NCBI RefSeq assembly: GCF_033115175.1
Contig: NC_084838.1
Location: forward strand, 41,271,468 to 41,335,467
Direction: 5' to 3'
DNA from: Lepus europaeus
Taxonomy: Eukaryota; Chordata; Mammalia; Lagomorpha; Leporidae
DNA: 64,000 nucleotides
Shown here: piece after piece, positions 1 to 18,520 of the stretch
How positions within the stretch are numbered: position 1 is the stretch's first letter
Layout of the letters: the number at the start of each line of letters is the position of its first letter
Notes under the pieces: model-generated
Database searches by the model: none
Told to the model about the DNA's origin: nothing
Seen by the model: the letters and a program-made list of their open reading frames with translations, nothing else
Position numbers and translations under genes: made by a program

Positions 1-351
1 TTTTTTAATTAAAAAAAATTTTTTTTTTAAATTTTGGACAGGCAGAGTGGACAGTGAGAGAGAGAGACAGAGAGAAAGGTCTTCCTTTGCCGTTGGTTCA
101 CCCTCCAATGGCCGCCATGGCCGGCGCACCGCGCTGATCCAAAGCCAGGAGCCAGGAGCTTCTCCTGGTCTCCCCTGGGGTGCAGGGCCCAAGCACTTGG
201 GCCATCCTCCACTGCCTTCCCGGGCCATAGCAGAGAGCTGGCCTTTAAGAGGGGCAACCGGGACAGAATCCGGCGCCCCGACCAGGACTAGAACCTGGTG
301 TGCCAGCGCCGCAAGGCGGAGGATTAGCCTGTTGAGCCACGGTGCTGGCCT
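1..351 (-). mobile_element. C repeat (CSINE), cut by the window edge, left boundary of the duplicated unit
   Basis: Rabbit tRNA-derived SINE on the minus strand, nearly full length. The A-rich tail is the T/A-rich start of the window, followed by the GACAGGCAGAGTGG...GAGAGAGA tail-side segment; the tRNA-like head ends at GGTGCTGGCC. The tail has an unusual T-AATT-A8-T10-AAATTTT structure seen in only one other copy in the window, the one at the right edge. The 14 bases after the head (352-365, GAGCCCAGTTTTTA) are its target-site copy and recur before the right-edge element. Confidence 0.95.
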
Positions 352-365
352 GAGCCCAGTTTTTA

Positions 366-1064
366 GATCTTTCTTTCATTTATACTCATTCCTGTAGTAA
401 TCTTATTTATTTACATGGCTGTCTGGCGGCCTCCCTGCCTACCTACCTACCTATGTATCTATCTGTTTATATCTAGTATTGTCTGCAGCCATGACCCTCG
501 CTGAAGATACACTGTTGGAGGCATGGTCTCAAGTTATGCTACTGCAGTAATGGTATAAGTAGAGGGGGTGAGAACTGGTTATATTTTGGGTGCATTTTTG
601 AAGGTAGAGACAGCAGGACTTACTGATGGAGTGGATGTGGGCTGTTAGAGAAAACAGTAATGATGTCCATGATTCTGCCCTGAATAACTGGACAGATGGA
701 ATTCATCTGTTGGAGCGCCTTTGCTACCTGTGATTGCATGGTGGTGGCAGCAGAGAATCAGTTCATTTTTGTGTAGTTTGAGGTCAGTATTGGACTTCCT
801 GTGTATGTGTCTAGACACTTTGGGCATATGAGACTGTTCACTTATGAGACCAGGAGCTCCACTGAGGCAAGACCTGTGTTTTGCTCACTGCTATGTCTGG
901 TATAGTATCTGACACATCGTAAGGACTCAGCTGGATTGTTGAATACAATTTCCTACTATTTCCATTATGACTCTCATGGGGTCATCTTCCTCATCAGACC
1001 TCACACCTCGTAGTACTCATCACACTGACATGATGCTTTGTCAGTCTCCCCAGCCCAGACTTTG
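366..1064. other. Intergenic DNA, possible MIR/L2 trace
   Basis: No gene seen. A short CTAC/TATC-rich tract lies near 440-470. A weak MIR/L2-like tail is possible near 850-935, with motifs like those of transposon 3' ends (CACTGAGGCAAGACC, GACACATCGTAAGGACTC). Confidence 0.4.
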
Positions 1065-1079
1065 GATGCAGCTAATATT

Positions 1080-1208
1080 TTTTTTTTCTTTTTTTTGACA
1101 GGCAGAGTGGACAGTGAGAGAGAGACAGAGAGAAAGGTCTTCCTTTTGCCGTTGGTTCACCCTCCAATGGCTGCCGCGGTAGGCGCGCTGCGGCCGGCGC
1201 ACCACGCA
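1080..1208 (-). mobile_element. Head-truncated C repeat with perfect target-site duplication
   Basis: Only the tail-side 129 bases remain, ending abruptly in the middle of the element body at GGCGCACCACGCA. Both flanks carry the same 15 bases, GATGCAGCTAATATT (1065-1079 and 1209-1223). The truncation therefore happened at insertion (incomplete reverse transcription) and not by later deletion. Confidence 0.93.
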
Positions 1209-1313
1209 GATGCAGCTAATATTAAGGTATTTCCATGCATAAGCTAGCAACCTTATCCTGGGGAAAGAATTTGGTAGGGTTGGGTGGTGAGTGTTCAGGA
1301 TTCAAGCTTGACT

Positions 1314-1319
1314 TTTATT
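1314..1319 (-). promoter_or_regulatory. Candidate poly(A) signal for SPATA31F1
   Basis: AATAAA on the minus strand about 305 bases beyond the SPATA31F1 stop codon. It is the first canonical hexamer I see downstream. Its use is inferred from position only. Confidence 0.4.
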
Positions 1320-1622
1320 TTCAAGAAACCTTAAAAAAGGTCATTCTTTCCCTGCTCAAGTCTTTTTGTCCATATTAGGTCTAGGGTGGTGGAAGCTGTC
1401 AGAATTATGGGTTAAATCTCCCTCCCTAGATAGGAAGGCTTTTACAGCCTTTCTCGTGCATCCCTTTAACAAAGTATGATGGAGACAAGGAGGAGACAGA
1501 CAACCCTTGGCTTAGACACATAGAATATATTTTGGGTGGGGTTCTGCCCACCTGTGCCTTAATGGAAATGACAATAGCAGTCCTCCTCAACGGATGTGGG
1601 GATTGGGGGCACCTATAGGTTC

Positions 1623-9060
<7,438 letters not shown>

Positions 9061-9325
9061 GTGGGCATTTGACATGGTTGTTAAGTCACCGCTTGGGACA
9101 CCCACATGCCATATTGGAGTGCCTGGGTTTGGCTTCTGACCAGCTTCCTTTTCATGTACAACATGGGAGTCTGCAGGTCATGGCTCAAGTACTTGGGTCC
9201 CTGCCACCTATTTGGGATACCCAGATTGAGTTTCGGGCTCCTGACTTCAGCCTGGCCCAGCTCTCGCTGTTGCAGGCATTTGGGAAGTGGACCAGTGGAT
9301 AGGATGAAAATAGATAAATAAAAGT
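9061..9325 (+). mobile_element. Old-type C repeat relative (GTGGGCATTTGACATGG head)
   Basis: Head GTGGGCATTTGACATGGTTG differs from the common GGGGCCAGCGCTGTGG head and resembles the element at 43,791. It ends in ATAGATAAATAAAAGTC. Strongly diverged, hence an early insertion. Confidence 0.8.
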
Positions 9326-9390
9326 CTTGAAAGGGAAAACAAATGGAACAAAAAAAATGCCTTAAGAAGGACACTTCAAAATCTAGTTTT

Positions 9391-9720
9391 GAGGTGGGTG
9401 TTGTGGCCACCATATGGGAGTGCCAGTTCAAGTACCTGGCTACTCCACTTCTAATCCATCTCCTGGCTAATGGGCCTGGGAAACATTTGATGATGGTTCA
9501 AGTACTTGAATCACTGCCATTTATGTGGGAGATCCAGATGGAGTTCCTGGTTCCTAGCTTTGGCCTTGTCCAGCCCCAGCTGTTGTGGCCATTTGGGGAG
9601 TGAACCAGTAAATGGAAGATGTATTTCTCTCCCTTTCTCCCTCCCTCCCTTCTTCCTCTCCCCCTCTGTCACTCTGCCTATCAAATAAATAAGTAAATAA
9701 ATAAATAAATCTTTAAAAAA
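9391..9720 (+). mobile_element. C repeat, plus strand
   Basis: Full-length but diverged. A (CTCC)n run precedes the AAATAAATAAATAAATCTTT tail. It lies 65 bases after the previous element in the same orientation. Confidence 0.9.
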
Positions 9721-10080
9721 TTAGTTTCAAAATATGACTAATTCATCTAAAACAAGAGCCAACAATTTAAGAGAAATTGAATTACATATTCTTTTGTGAG
9801 GCTCTGGTTACAAAAATCCCCTTTCAGAGGGTCAAGTTCATCAGAGAGGGTTTGTAGGTAGTTGGAACTGGGTCTAAAAGAGCAGACTGTTGGGGAAAGG
9901 ACTGGTCCTGGTAAGAGATAAACTTAGTGATAAATAGAGAAACCAAGGATTGGGCATAGGCTTCATTTGGCAATAAGAAATCCAGGCTATCTCTTCTAGA
10001 GGTTCAGGTGGATGGACTGCAGAGGAACTGTGGGGGAATGCTGGAGAGCAGGAATGAGACCATTTGATGAAGGCCTCTAT
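9721..10080. other. Unassigned intergenic DNA
   Basis: AT-rich, with no open frame or repeat I can name. Confidence 0.4.
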
Positions 10081-11369
10081 ACTTATTTTATTTCAAACAC
10101 TGATAATTATTTTTAAAGTAGGCATACATATGGTACAAATTCAAAAATCAGAAGAAGGTAGATAGTTTATCTCTTTCCCACCCTTGTCTTGCCACCTCTT
10201 AATTTTCTTCCTTTTATGTCTTTCAGAATTAATTTAGTCTAGAAAGTAGAGATAAATTGATGTATTTTATTCACAAATGGAAACATGAACTACATGATTT
10301 TCCCCTTTTCTCTTTAATTTAGTAATGGGAACATGTATTCTGTATCTTTACAGTCTTTTATTTTGGTAGAACCATAATGTAATTTATCTTCATTTCACAT
10401 TCATGGATATTCACTGTAGAGTCTTCCATTACCTGGTAATGCTGGCATGAATCTCACATGTCTAGGTCCTTGTACACAGGCAGGAGGACACATGGAGGAG
10501 AAAGTCCCAAGCGCTGAAATGATGGATCAAAGTATGTGTGTATTTTACATCTTGATGTTGCTCAGTTGCCCATCAATTGTGCATATTTACACTCTTATCA
10601 AAACTATGAGGGGCTAGCACTGTGGCACAGCATGTTAAAGCCCTGGCCTGCAGCACTGGCATCTGATATGGGCGAAGGTTCGAGTCCCGGATGCTCCACT
10701 TCGGAGCCAGATCCCTGCTAAATGCCCCTGGGAAAGCAGCGGAGGATGGCCCAAGTCTCCCCTGCACCCTCGTGAGAGACCTGGAAGAAGCTCCTGGCTC
10801 CCGGCTTCGGATGGGCTCAACTCCGGCCATTGCAGCCATTTGGGGAGTGAACCAGTGGGTGGAAGATCTTTCTCTCTATGTCTCTACCTCTCTCTGTAAC
10901 TCTATCTTTCAAATAAATAAAGTGAATTTTTAAAAAAAAGTTAAAGTGCCTCTCATCTTATATTTGTCAACTTGTATTATGAAATTTATGATCTTTGTCA
11001 ATTTGATAAATGAAAAATCACATTATATTTATAAGTTTGTCTTAAGGTAGGCTAGTCATCTTTTGTTCTGTTTATTTGCTTTTCTGTAGTATCTGTACCT
11101 CTCCCTTGCTCACAGATTATTGTACAAAGCATCAATTATTGGGAAAAACTCACTTATTGCTTTACAAGTACTTTTCAATATTAAGAAAAATGAGTTATTT
11201 TTATATGATTGCAAATAGTTTTCTGTTGTCAGTTGATGTTTGTGATGAGTTTTTGTCACGCAAAAATTTTTGCATTTTGTATAGTTGAATTTGTTAGTTT
11301 TTTATTGCTTTTGTGCTTTAAATCACACTTACAATGGTTTATTTCCCCTCTCAGAAGTTATAAAAAAAT
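10081..11369 (-). mobile_element. Ancient L1M-type LINE fragment, antisense, split by a C repeat
   Basis: Reads as the reverse complement of an old mammalian L1 3' region (for example GGTACAAATTCAAAAATCAGAAG, then GATCAAAGTATGTG..., CCCATCAATTGTGCATATTTACACTC). It continues after the SINE at 10,610-10,938 with text typical of the same L1 (GTTGTCAGTTGATG..., TTGTCACGCAAAAATTTTTGCA). No coding capacity remains. Confidence 0.75.
10610..10938 (+). mobile_element. C repeat inserted in the L1M
   Basis: Full length: head GGGGCTAGCACTGTGGCACAGC, tail AAATAAATAAAGTGAATTTTTAAAAAAAA. It splits the antisense L1 at 10,081-11,369. Confidence 0.93.
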
Positions 11370-11370
11370 G

Positions 11371-11630
11371 GGGGCCAGTGCTGTGGCATAGCGGGTTAAT
11401 ACCCTGGCCTGAAGTGCCGGCATCCCATATGGGCGCCGGTTCAAGACCTGGCTGCTCCATTTCCAATCCACCTCTCTGCTATGGCCTGAGAAAGCAGTGG
11501 AAGATGGCCCAAGTCCTTGGGACCCTGCACCTGCGTGGGAGACCCAGAGGAGGCTCCTGGCTCCTTCCTTCAGATCGCCACAGCTCTGGCCATTGCGGCC
11601 AATTGGGGAGTGAACCAGAGGTTGGAAGAC

Positions 11631-11668
<38 letters not shown>

Positions 11669-11723
11669 TTCTCCACTCTATGTAACTCTGACTTTCAAAA
11701 AAATAAATAAATCTTTAAAAAAA
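11371..11723 (+). mobile_element. C repeat with long CT microsatellite
   Basis: Flanked by near-identical target-site copies (GAAGTTATAAAAAAATG and GAAGGTATAAAAAATG). A (CT)n run of about 32 bases lies at 11,632-11,664. Confidence 0.93.
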
Positions 11724-11811
11724 GAAGGTATAAAAAATGTCCCAATTCTTCAGGTACTCAGTGGACGGAAGATTTCTGTCTGTCTCTGCCTTTCAAATAA
11801 AATGAAAATAA

Positions 11812-11877
11812 GGCAATTGGATCTGGCTGAAGAGCCCATGAGAGTATTTTAGGCACGGAAAGCCAAGACACTCTGGC

Positions 11878-11909
<32 letters not shown>

Positions 11910-12135
11910 CTAAATGAAAGATCTCTGTGCGTGAGATCCCAGTAGAAAGAACAGGCCATCAAAGAAGGAGGTACCTTTCTCTGAAGGGAGGAGAGAACTT
12001 CCACTTTGACTACGACCTTGTCTAAATAAGATCGAAGTCGGCAAACTCAAAAGGCTTCCATAGCCTTGGCAACTCATGACTAGAGCCTAGGGAGATTACT
12101 GACGCCATAAACAAGAGTGTCAAATTGTTAAGAAA
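11812..12135 (+). mobile_element. Rabbit-lineage L1 3' UTR fragment
   Basis: Matches my memory of the common rabbit L1 3' UTR: GAGTATTTTAGGCACGGAAAG, an internal A-run (11,879-11,903), then GGACCTAAATGAAAGATCTC through CATAAACAAGAGTGTC. It is 5' truncated and its end is lost. Confidence 0.75.
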
Positions 12136-12417
12136 ATAAACGAGTTTTATTCTTGCCAGGTTGCTGTCAGTGTGCAGCAGCTAGCGAGTTTCTGTAGCAC
12201 AACCATTGTGCCTGTGGTGGAGAGTGGTTTCCAGAGGTTTTCTCAGTGCCTGCTCCACCCTCAGCACGTTCCCCTGGTGCCTGTGCCTTCCTCCATGCTC
12301 TTGATGCTACTTCAGCAATGGACTGCTGCTGTTACGCAATGCTAGCTGTTGTTGTTGTTGGGAGTGTGTGTGAGGGGTGTTCTCAGTTTTTCTGATTCAG
12401 CATCAGGTTTTTTGTTT
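12136..12417. other. Unassigned intergenic DNA
   Basis: Contains a short GTTGTTGTTGTTG tract (12,347-12,360). No gene seen. Confidence 0.4.
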
Positions 12418-12712
12418 TTGTTTTTAATTTATTTGAAAGGTAGAGACACAGACAGATCTTCCTTCCACTTCGCACTCTCCAGATGCCTGCAACACTAGGG
12501 CTGTACCAGGCATCCAAATCTCAGTCCAGGTCTCCTGTGTTGGTGGCAGGGACCTAAGAACTTGAGCCATCATTGTGTTGCCTTCCCAGGATAAACGTTG
12601 ACAGGAAGCTGGAAACCGAAATGGAGTTGTGGGGAACGCAAACCCAGGCACTCTTCTGTCAGGTGCTGGCGTCCCAAGTGGGTGTCTTAACTGCTGTGCC
12701 CAACACCTGCCC
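12418..12712 (-). mobile_element. C repeat, old and diverged
   Basis: Tail side ATTTATTTGAAAGGTAGAGAC, head side GTGCCCAACACCTGCCC. Many substitutions compared with the younger copies in the window. Confidence 0.82.
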
Positions 12713-12928
12713 TTCCTAACTAGATTGATTCAGTCTGCCATGCTAAAGGCCTAACAAAGGAAAGGGGTGTCATTTCTAGGCATTAGAATATTTAACTCTG
12801 TATTTACTAACCTAATAGTGGTGCCTGTCTTATCTTTCAATAAAATATATTACAAGGCATGTAAAGAGCAAGAAAAAACACGCTAGTAAGCAATGAACAG
12901 AATCAGACTCAGATGTGATACATGTATA

Positions 12929-12944
12929 TGTATATATATATGAA
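12929..12944. repeat. (TA)n microsatellite
   Basis: TATATGTATATATATATG run within AT-rich DNA just before the L1 segment. Confidence 0.8.
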
Positions 12945-12959
12945 CTATTTATAATACAG

Positions 12960-13690
12960 GAAGTTTAAAGGAGCTATAACATAATATTAAACAGTATAAT
13001 ATATATGCAATTGACATCCAGGAGACAAAGAGAGTGGACAATAGAAATATTGGAAGGAAAAAATGGCCGAATTTCAAAATTAATGACAGCTCCCAAACCA
13101 AGACAGGAAGCTCAGGGAATACTGAGCAATGTGAACAGCTAAAAAGACATCTAGACTTTTCATATTTGAAATGCTCAGAACCAAAGGCAAAGAGAAGATC
13201 CTGCAGGCAGCTTGAGAACAAAAGGTAACATACATAAAGAGGAACAAAGAGAAGGTTTGCAGCAGACGTCTCACTGAAACCTTTGTGAGCAGGTGGACAC
13301 TGGGGTAACATCTTTAAAACGTGGGAAGAAAAAACAAGTCAGCCTGACATTTTACACCAAGAGTAAGATACATTGCAACGATGAAAGGGAAATAAAGATT
13401 TTATTTATTTATTTGACAGGTAAAGTTACAGACAGAGAGAGAGACAGAGAGAAAGGTCTTCCTTTCGTTGGTTCAGTCCCCAAATGGCCGCAACGCCCGG
13501 AGCTACGCCGATCTGAAGCCAGGAGCCAGGTGCTGCTTCCTGTTCTCCTTGCAGGTAAAGGGAAATAAAGACTCTTTCAGGCCAACGGGGTTCCTCTTCT
13601 TCCTAAAACAGAAATTTGGCTTCCAATTGTCACTCTCTCACTGCTTCCTAGCCAACTGAAACCTTTTTTAAAAAGCTGAGGAAAGATCTA
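12960..13690 (+). mobile_element. L1-derived segment (HAL1/L1M-like), split by a truncated C repeat
   Basis: The order of motifs (AAAGGCAAAGAGAAGATCCT, GGTAACATACATAAAGAGG, GCAGACGTCTCACTGAAACC, GTGGGAAGAAAAAACAAGTC, GGGAAATAAAGACTCTTTC) follows a known old L1 segment. Sense orientation, no intact frame. Confidence 0.6.
13399..13555 (-). mobile_element. Head-truncated C repeat with target-site duplication
   Basis: Only the tail half is present, stopping at TGCTGCTTCCTGTTCTCC. The same ~15 bases, AAAGGGAAATAAAGA, flank both sides (13,384-13,398 and 13,556-13,570). Confidence 0.9.
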
Positions 13691-14335
13691 CCATTGAACC
13701 ATTTTATAGTATGCAAATCAGTGGGTTTTAGTATGTTCATATCACTGGGCAGCCATCACCAATAATTCCAGAATATTTTTATATCTCACCCCCACAAGGA
13801 TGACACTGCAGTCACTAGGCATTCGATTCCCATTCTATTTTCCTTCCAGTCCCTGGGAACCAGTAACTGTTTTCTGTTCCTATGAACTGTCCTATTCTGA
13901 ACACTTCACATAGACAGAATCATATAACTTATGGCCTTTTGCATCTGGCTTCTTTCCTGTAGCTTAATGTATTCAAGTTTCATCCATGCTGTGGAACCTA
14001 CTGTATATGTTTCTTTTTATGGCCAAATGATATTCTTCCATGAAAACCATACATAAATAGCGTATGGATAAACTACATTTCTTTAATCCACTCATGAGTT
14101 GATAGCAACTTGAATTATTTCTACTTTTAAGCTATTATGAATGATGTTTAAATGAATATTCATGTACAAAGTTTTGCTTGAACTCCTGTTTTCAGTGCTC
14201 TTGGGAATATACATAAGAGTGTAATCGCTGGGTCAAATGGTAATGCCATGTTTAACTTTTTGAGGAACCAACAGTTTTCCACTGTAACTGTACCATTTCC
14301 CATTCTGACCAGCAATATATGATGAATCCTAACTT
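13691..14335 (-). mobile_element. L1M-type LINE 3' region, antisense
   Basis: Typical antisense text of old L1: CACTGGGCAGCCATCACC, CAGTCCCTGGGAACCAGTAAC, TTCATCCATGCTGTGG, GGGTCAAATGGTAATGCC. Non-coding remnant. Confidence 0.8.
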
Positions 14336-14529
14336 TAATTCAGGGATGTAACATGCCCAGTTCCTCAGGATGAACCATGATTGAGGAAAGACAATCAAGG
14401 CTTATTATATTTTCCAAAAAATTGGCCACAATAGCTTGACATGATCTTCCTGAAACTTGTCATTTCATCATTCGGCGATGGCATCTGTTTCCTCTCTCCT
14501 TGAGAATGGGCAGACCTTTGGGACTCAGG

Positions 14530-15395
14530 AGGGGCCGCAGCGCCGCAGCGCCCTCATTTCTTTCTCTCCGCCACATTCGCAGCCAGGGGAAAAAGTAGAA
14601 ACAGCCCCAGTAGATCCTGCAGAGAGAAGGCCGAGCAGGGCCGGGCGGGCGGGGCTGACCCCCACAGACCCCGCCCCTCGGGCAAGGCTCCGCCCCGCCT
14701 GGCGAGGGCGGCTCCCTCGTAGCCCACGCCCCCTCAAGGCCCCGCCCCGCCCGTCCCCGGACGGCTCGCACCCTCCCCCACCCGGAGCCTCCTGGTTCCT
14801 CCTCCGCAGAACCCCGCCTCCACTCACTCCTCCTCCGCCTCCAGCGCCACCTCGTATCTCCTCAATCCCGGCATGTCCTGGGCTCCGAGCGTCTCCTGGG
14901 GAGCGGCATGGTTGGGTCAAGGAGCCCCCACAGCCCCAGGGCCCCTTCTCCGGCCTTTTCAGGACGAGTCTGACTAGCTCTCAGGTAATCTGAGGCAGGT
15001 GCCCCCCGGGAAGCCTCAGTAGCCACGTCGGGACTGGATGAGAAGATTTGGGGGCACCAGAGATTAATGGGTTAGGAGGTCGGTCATCTCCGGGGCCTGA
15101 GGCATTTAGGGCGAGTGGTTTGGCAGTCGTGGGACTGGGAGATTTGGGGCCCTGGGTGAGGAGTTTCAGGGGCTGGGGTCACCTGGAGGGGGGCTGAGGG
15201 GGGTCGGTGCAGCCTAAACTCCCGCCCTCCCTGGCTCCACCCCGGAAACGGACCGTTACCAGTGCGTCACAGGGACCCCGGCGCGCACCGGGGGTGGGGT
15301 TTGCTTATCACCGGAAGGGGCGGAGTCAAGGGCTCCCGCTAGGAGGTGGAGCCCAGGGCGACCGGGGCAGAGGCGGGCTTTATGAAGAGTGGGAT
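14530..15395. promoter_or_regulatory. Orphan CpG island with many GC boxes
   Basis: Two CpG-dense blocks (about 14,530-14,920 and 15,220-15,395). At least four CCCCGCCCC/CCGCCCCGCC Sp1-type sites lie at 14,670-14,760. The second block has an ETS-type CCGGAAG followed by GGGCGGAG, and a CRE-like TGCGTCA. This looks like a housekeeping-type promoter. I could not identify a coding exon on either strand; open frames across it (for example 14,457-14,993) are proline-rich products of GC-rich sequence. Transcription start and direction are unknown. Confidence 0.6.
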
Positions 15396-15683
15396 GTCGG
15401 ACTGTGTGGACTAGGCAGCAAGAAAGGGCTTTGGTCAGGACTGGTTTCCCCGTTCCGCGTCTCCATCCTCGTCTACTCCTCCCTGTCTCTGCCCTGCCAG
15501 TTGCCCTTGCTTGCCTGCCTCCCTCCGCTTGAGTGACCCTGGACTGAGGAGGAATAGGCCCCCAGAGAGAACCCTGTGTAGGAGTCTACTTATTGCCAGA
15601 CTATGGAAATAACTGTTGGCCGAGTGACCTTGGCCAAGTCACTGAGCGGCCAGAGGGTCATGGCTGAGCTCCATTTCCTGTGA

Positions 15684-15870
15684 TTTTTTTTTTTTTTTTT
15701 TTACAATCATTCAGTCCACAAATGTTTACTGAGTGTGTGTCAGGTGCCAGTCACTGAGCTGGGCTTGGAGAGGCAGCGGTGAAGAAGCCAGGCACGATTT
15801 CCACCCCAGGAGGTTGTCAAAAGAGAACAATCGCATCATTAAATGTAGCTTGGGGAAGAGGAAGGTGCTG
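15684..15870 (+). repeat. Poly-T plus L2 3'-end-like fragment
   Basis: A T18 run (15,685-15,702) is followed by L2-like text (CAAATGTTTACTGAGTGTGTGTCAGG, then CACTGAGCTGGGC). Confidence 0.55.
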
Positions 15871-16149
15871 CGGGAATGCCAATAAAGGGCAGTGAACTCG
15901 GGGTAGGAAGCAGGAAATAGCTGGCCCAGTCCTCTGATGTCCCAGCCAAGGCTCGGTGCAGAGCCAGACTTGGTCTGGGGAGGGGAGAAAAAAGCCTTGT
16001 GGATTGACTATGGGAGGGGCCAGAAATGAATGAGGTGAAGGTTTGCTCATGGTGAACGCTGAAGGATGGCTAGCCCTCCCCACCCCGACCCCCATTCCAC
16101 TCTGTTTCTCCCTCTCCTGTCCATCCTCCCCTGCTTGAGCCATGTACAG

Positions 16150-16655
16150 GCAGCAGACAGATCCCTAAGTGCCAAGTGGCGTTGTTAGAAGCATTGCAGT
16201 CTGGGTGAGGAGAAGCTGTGCCCTCACACACCACCTTGTCGCTTGAGTTCACACTCTCGTTGACACTGCAGGCTCTGCCCTGGCTGGCTCTGGCTTGGTG
16301 CAGGGGAGCTGGGAGCCTGCTCCTCCCTCCTAGTCCTCCAACCCCAGGCCGGGGTGGTTCACATCCTCACTGAGACACAGCGCCCCCTGTGGTGTTGTCC
16401 TGGGCTAGCTGCTCTGGTGCTTGCCCTGGGGAGGAAGGAGAGGCAGGGTCAGGGGCGGAAGCTGGGGCCAGGGGCTTAGAGGCAGGAGGCAGGGCTGGGG
16501 AGGGCCAGGCTTGCCTTGGTAGAGATTCGCTTCAGTCTCCGAATGATGCGGCCCACCCAGGGCTGTTCTGGGGGTGCACAGAGCTGGAGACCCCTCAGTG
16601 TGGTGAACCTGGAGGCAGAGAGAAGGGAGCCCTGGAGCCCAGCTTCCTGGGGGGC
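16150..16655 (-). pseudogene. CCL19: CCL19 partial duplicate, exons 3-4 only
   Basis: A second copy of the 3' half of CCL19, 24,220 bases left of the main copy. Exon 3 (16,515-16,608) and exon 4 (16,405-16,425, ending in TAG) are identical to the main copy, including the GC splice donor. Across 16,262-16,650 I count only two differences in 389 bases, both in introns. Outside that block identity drops sharply, and the poly(A) signal is destroyed (AATAAA became AACAAC near 16,180). Exons 1 and 2 are absent up to 17.9 kb. It cannot encode a chemokine alone. The sharp edges suggest gene conversion between two older duplicates. Confidence 0.9.
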
Positions 16656-16659
16656 CCTG

Positions 16660-17893
16660 TGTGAGGGTCAGAAGCTGTGGACCATGTCTGGGAACCTGTT
16701 TTAGGGGCTCTTTTGTGGGAGGGACTGGGCAAAGGTAAGGGAGGTAAGATGGTGCGTGGTGGCCTGAATGATGGAGGAAGTGATCGGGAGGGAAGAACCT
16801 AGACACTCTCCACCGCCCCCCTATGGGATAAAGAACTCTGCAGCTGTCTTGGAGGAAGAGATAGCAAAAGGCACCAAACATGTCCCAGGAATTGGGTGTT
16901 AGTTTATCAAGAAGCAAGAATTCTCAGAATTGTTGGCCTCTCTCAGAGCTGGGGAGGGGTGGGGGTTAGTGTTCCAGCTTAACTCAAGGGTGGAAAGGCC
17001 ACAGCCCTGACTGGGATTCAGGCCCTCTGTGGCCAGTGCCTTAGCTTTGGTGTTGCTCTCTCCTTCACCCACATGCACTGTCCTCTTCCCCGGAAACCCA
17101 GACCAGTTGAGGCAGAGCCTACAGAGAGAAGAGCAGCCACAGGCTTCCAGACCAGCCAGGCATGGATCATAGAGAAACACCTGGAGCACAGGCTCATCTA
17201 CATACCCTGGGTACTCGCTCAGGCCACAGGCATGCCCACAGCACACAGGCAGACACATGCAGACTGCCTAGGGTTACCCACAATCTGCAGGTACACTAAC
17301 GTCACACAGGAACTTAGTCACCAGAGGGGCACAGCCGTTTGCTGCATGTACAGCCTCAGGTTCATTCTCAGACTTGAGTGTTGACTCAGTTTTTTCACTG
17401 ACTTCCCTAGAAACTATGTGCTGGTCCCTCTAGGCCCCTCTCCTCCTACTCCAGTTTACCCCCTCCTGGCAAGCGAATCAGTCCAGTAAGAAGATGAGAA
17501 CTGCCACACAGGAGGCCACGGGATGGATGGAGATGGATAAGTGGGCAGAATCCCTGGGAGCAGCAGGTGTGTGCGGGGGTACAGGAGACCCACGTGTGTG
17601 AGACTGTGTGTAAGGTGGGATGGGGGAGATTGAGCCGGAGTTATCCTGTTGGGGAGCAAGCCCCTGCATGCTGGGCAGGGGTGGGGAGGGGTCCTGTGAA
17701 TGTACGTGTATGAGTTTGTGGTTATCTCCCACTTATGGCTCCCTTATTATCTGTGTCTAGCAATTTCCTCCCTTCTGATATATAATAAAGATCTGGGTCT
17801 TTTTCTTCTCTTCTGGTGTATAATAAAGAATTTGACTGGTTTTTGTTGCTGGTTTGTGAGAAAACTTTGTAAACATTTGGAATTTCCCAAGTA
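16660..17893. other. Non-coding DNA beyond the CCL19 fragment
   Basis: Weak (~75 %) similarity to CCL19 intron 2 persists to about 16,700 and then stops. No exon 2 (CC-motif exon) could be found. Open frames here have no recognisable similarity. Confidence 0.5.
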
Positions 17894-18520
17894 CAGGTGG
17901 CCCCTGGCTTTTGAAGGGTCCAACTTAACAATGACTCACAGTTTTTTGACTTTTGATGATGTGAAAACCATACACATGGGACTGACGTTCTGATACAGTG
18001 GGTTAAGCCATCCCCTGCTTTACTGGCATCCCGTATTTGAGCCCTGGCTGCTCTTTTTCTAATAGAGCTCCCTGTTGATGCACCTGGGAAAGTGATGGTA
18101 GATGGCTCAAATGGGAGACCTAGGTGGTGTTCTAGGCTCCTGGCATTGGCCTAGTCCAGCCCTGGCTATTGTGGCCATCTGGGGAGTGAACCAGCACATG
18201 GAAGATTCTCTCTCTCTTTGTCTCTCTCTCTCCCTCCCTCCCTGTAACTCTGCCTCTCTCAAATCCATCAATCAATCCATCTTAAAAAAAGAGAGAGAAG
18301 AAAGTAATACAGTTTCAGTAGAAACCGTATTTTAAGTTGAATTTTCCCCAGCCAGCAATGTTGTAGTCTTATGAGGATGAACAATTGATACCCTACAGTG
18401 TACTGGCAGCTAAGTTATGATGTTTGGTAGGTTAACTATATTAAGTGTATTTTCAATTTATAATGGATTCATCCAGATATAATCCCATCATAGATTAAGG
18501 AGCATCACTAATGGGAGTGT
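17894..18520 (+). mobile_element. Tigger-like (Tc1/mariner-type) non-autonomous DNA transposon, split by a C repeat
   Basis: Begins ACAGGTGGCCCCTGGC and ends with CATAGATTAAGGAGCATC, with internal text ACCATACACA...CAGTAGAAACCG and ACTATATTAAGTGTATTTTC typical of an old mammalian element of this class. No transposase. Family name uncertain. Confidence 0.6.
17978..18294 (+). mobile_element. C repeat within the DNA transposon
   Basis: Diverged head GGGACTGACGTTCTGATAC. The tail is AAATCCATCAATCAATCC rather than AAATAAATAAAT. Confidence 0.85.

Noticed and set aside
14457..14993. 178-codon frame in the CpG island
   Set aside because: Proline/arginine-rich translation of GC boxes; no splice or domain support.
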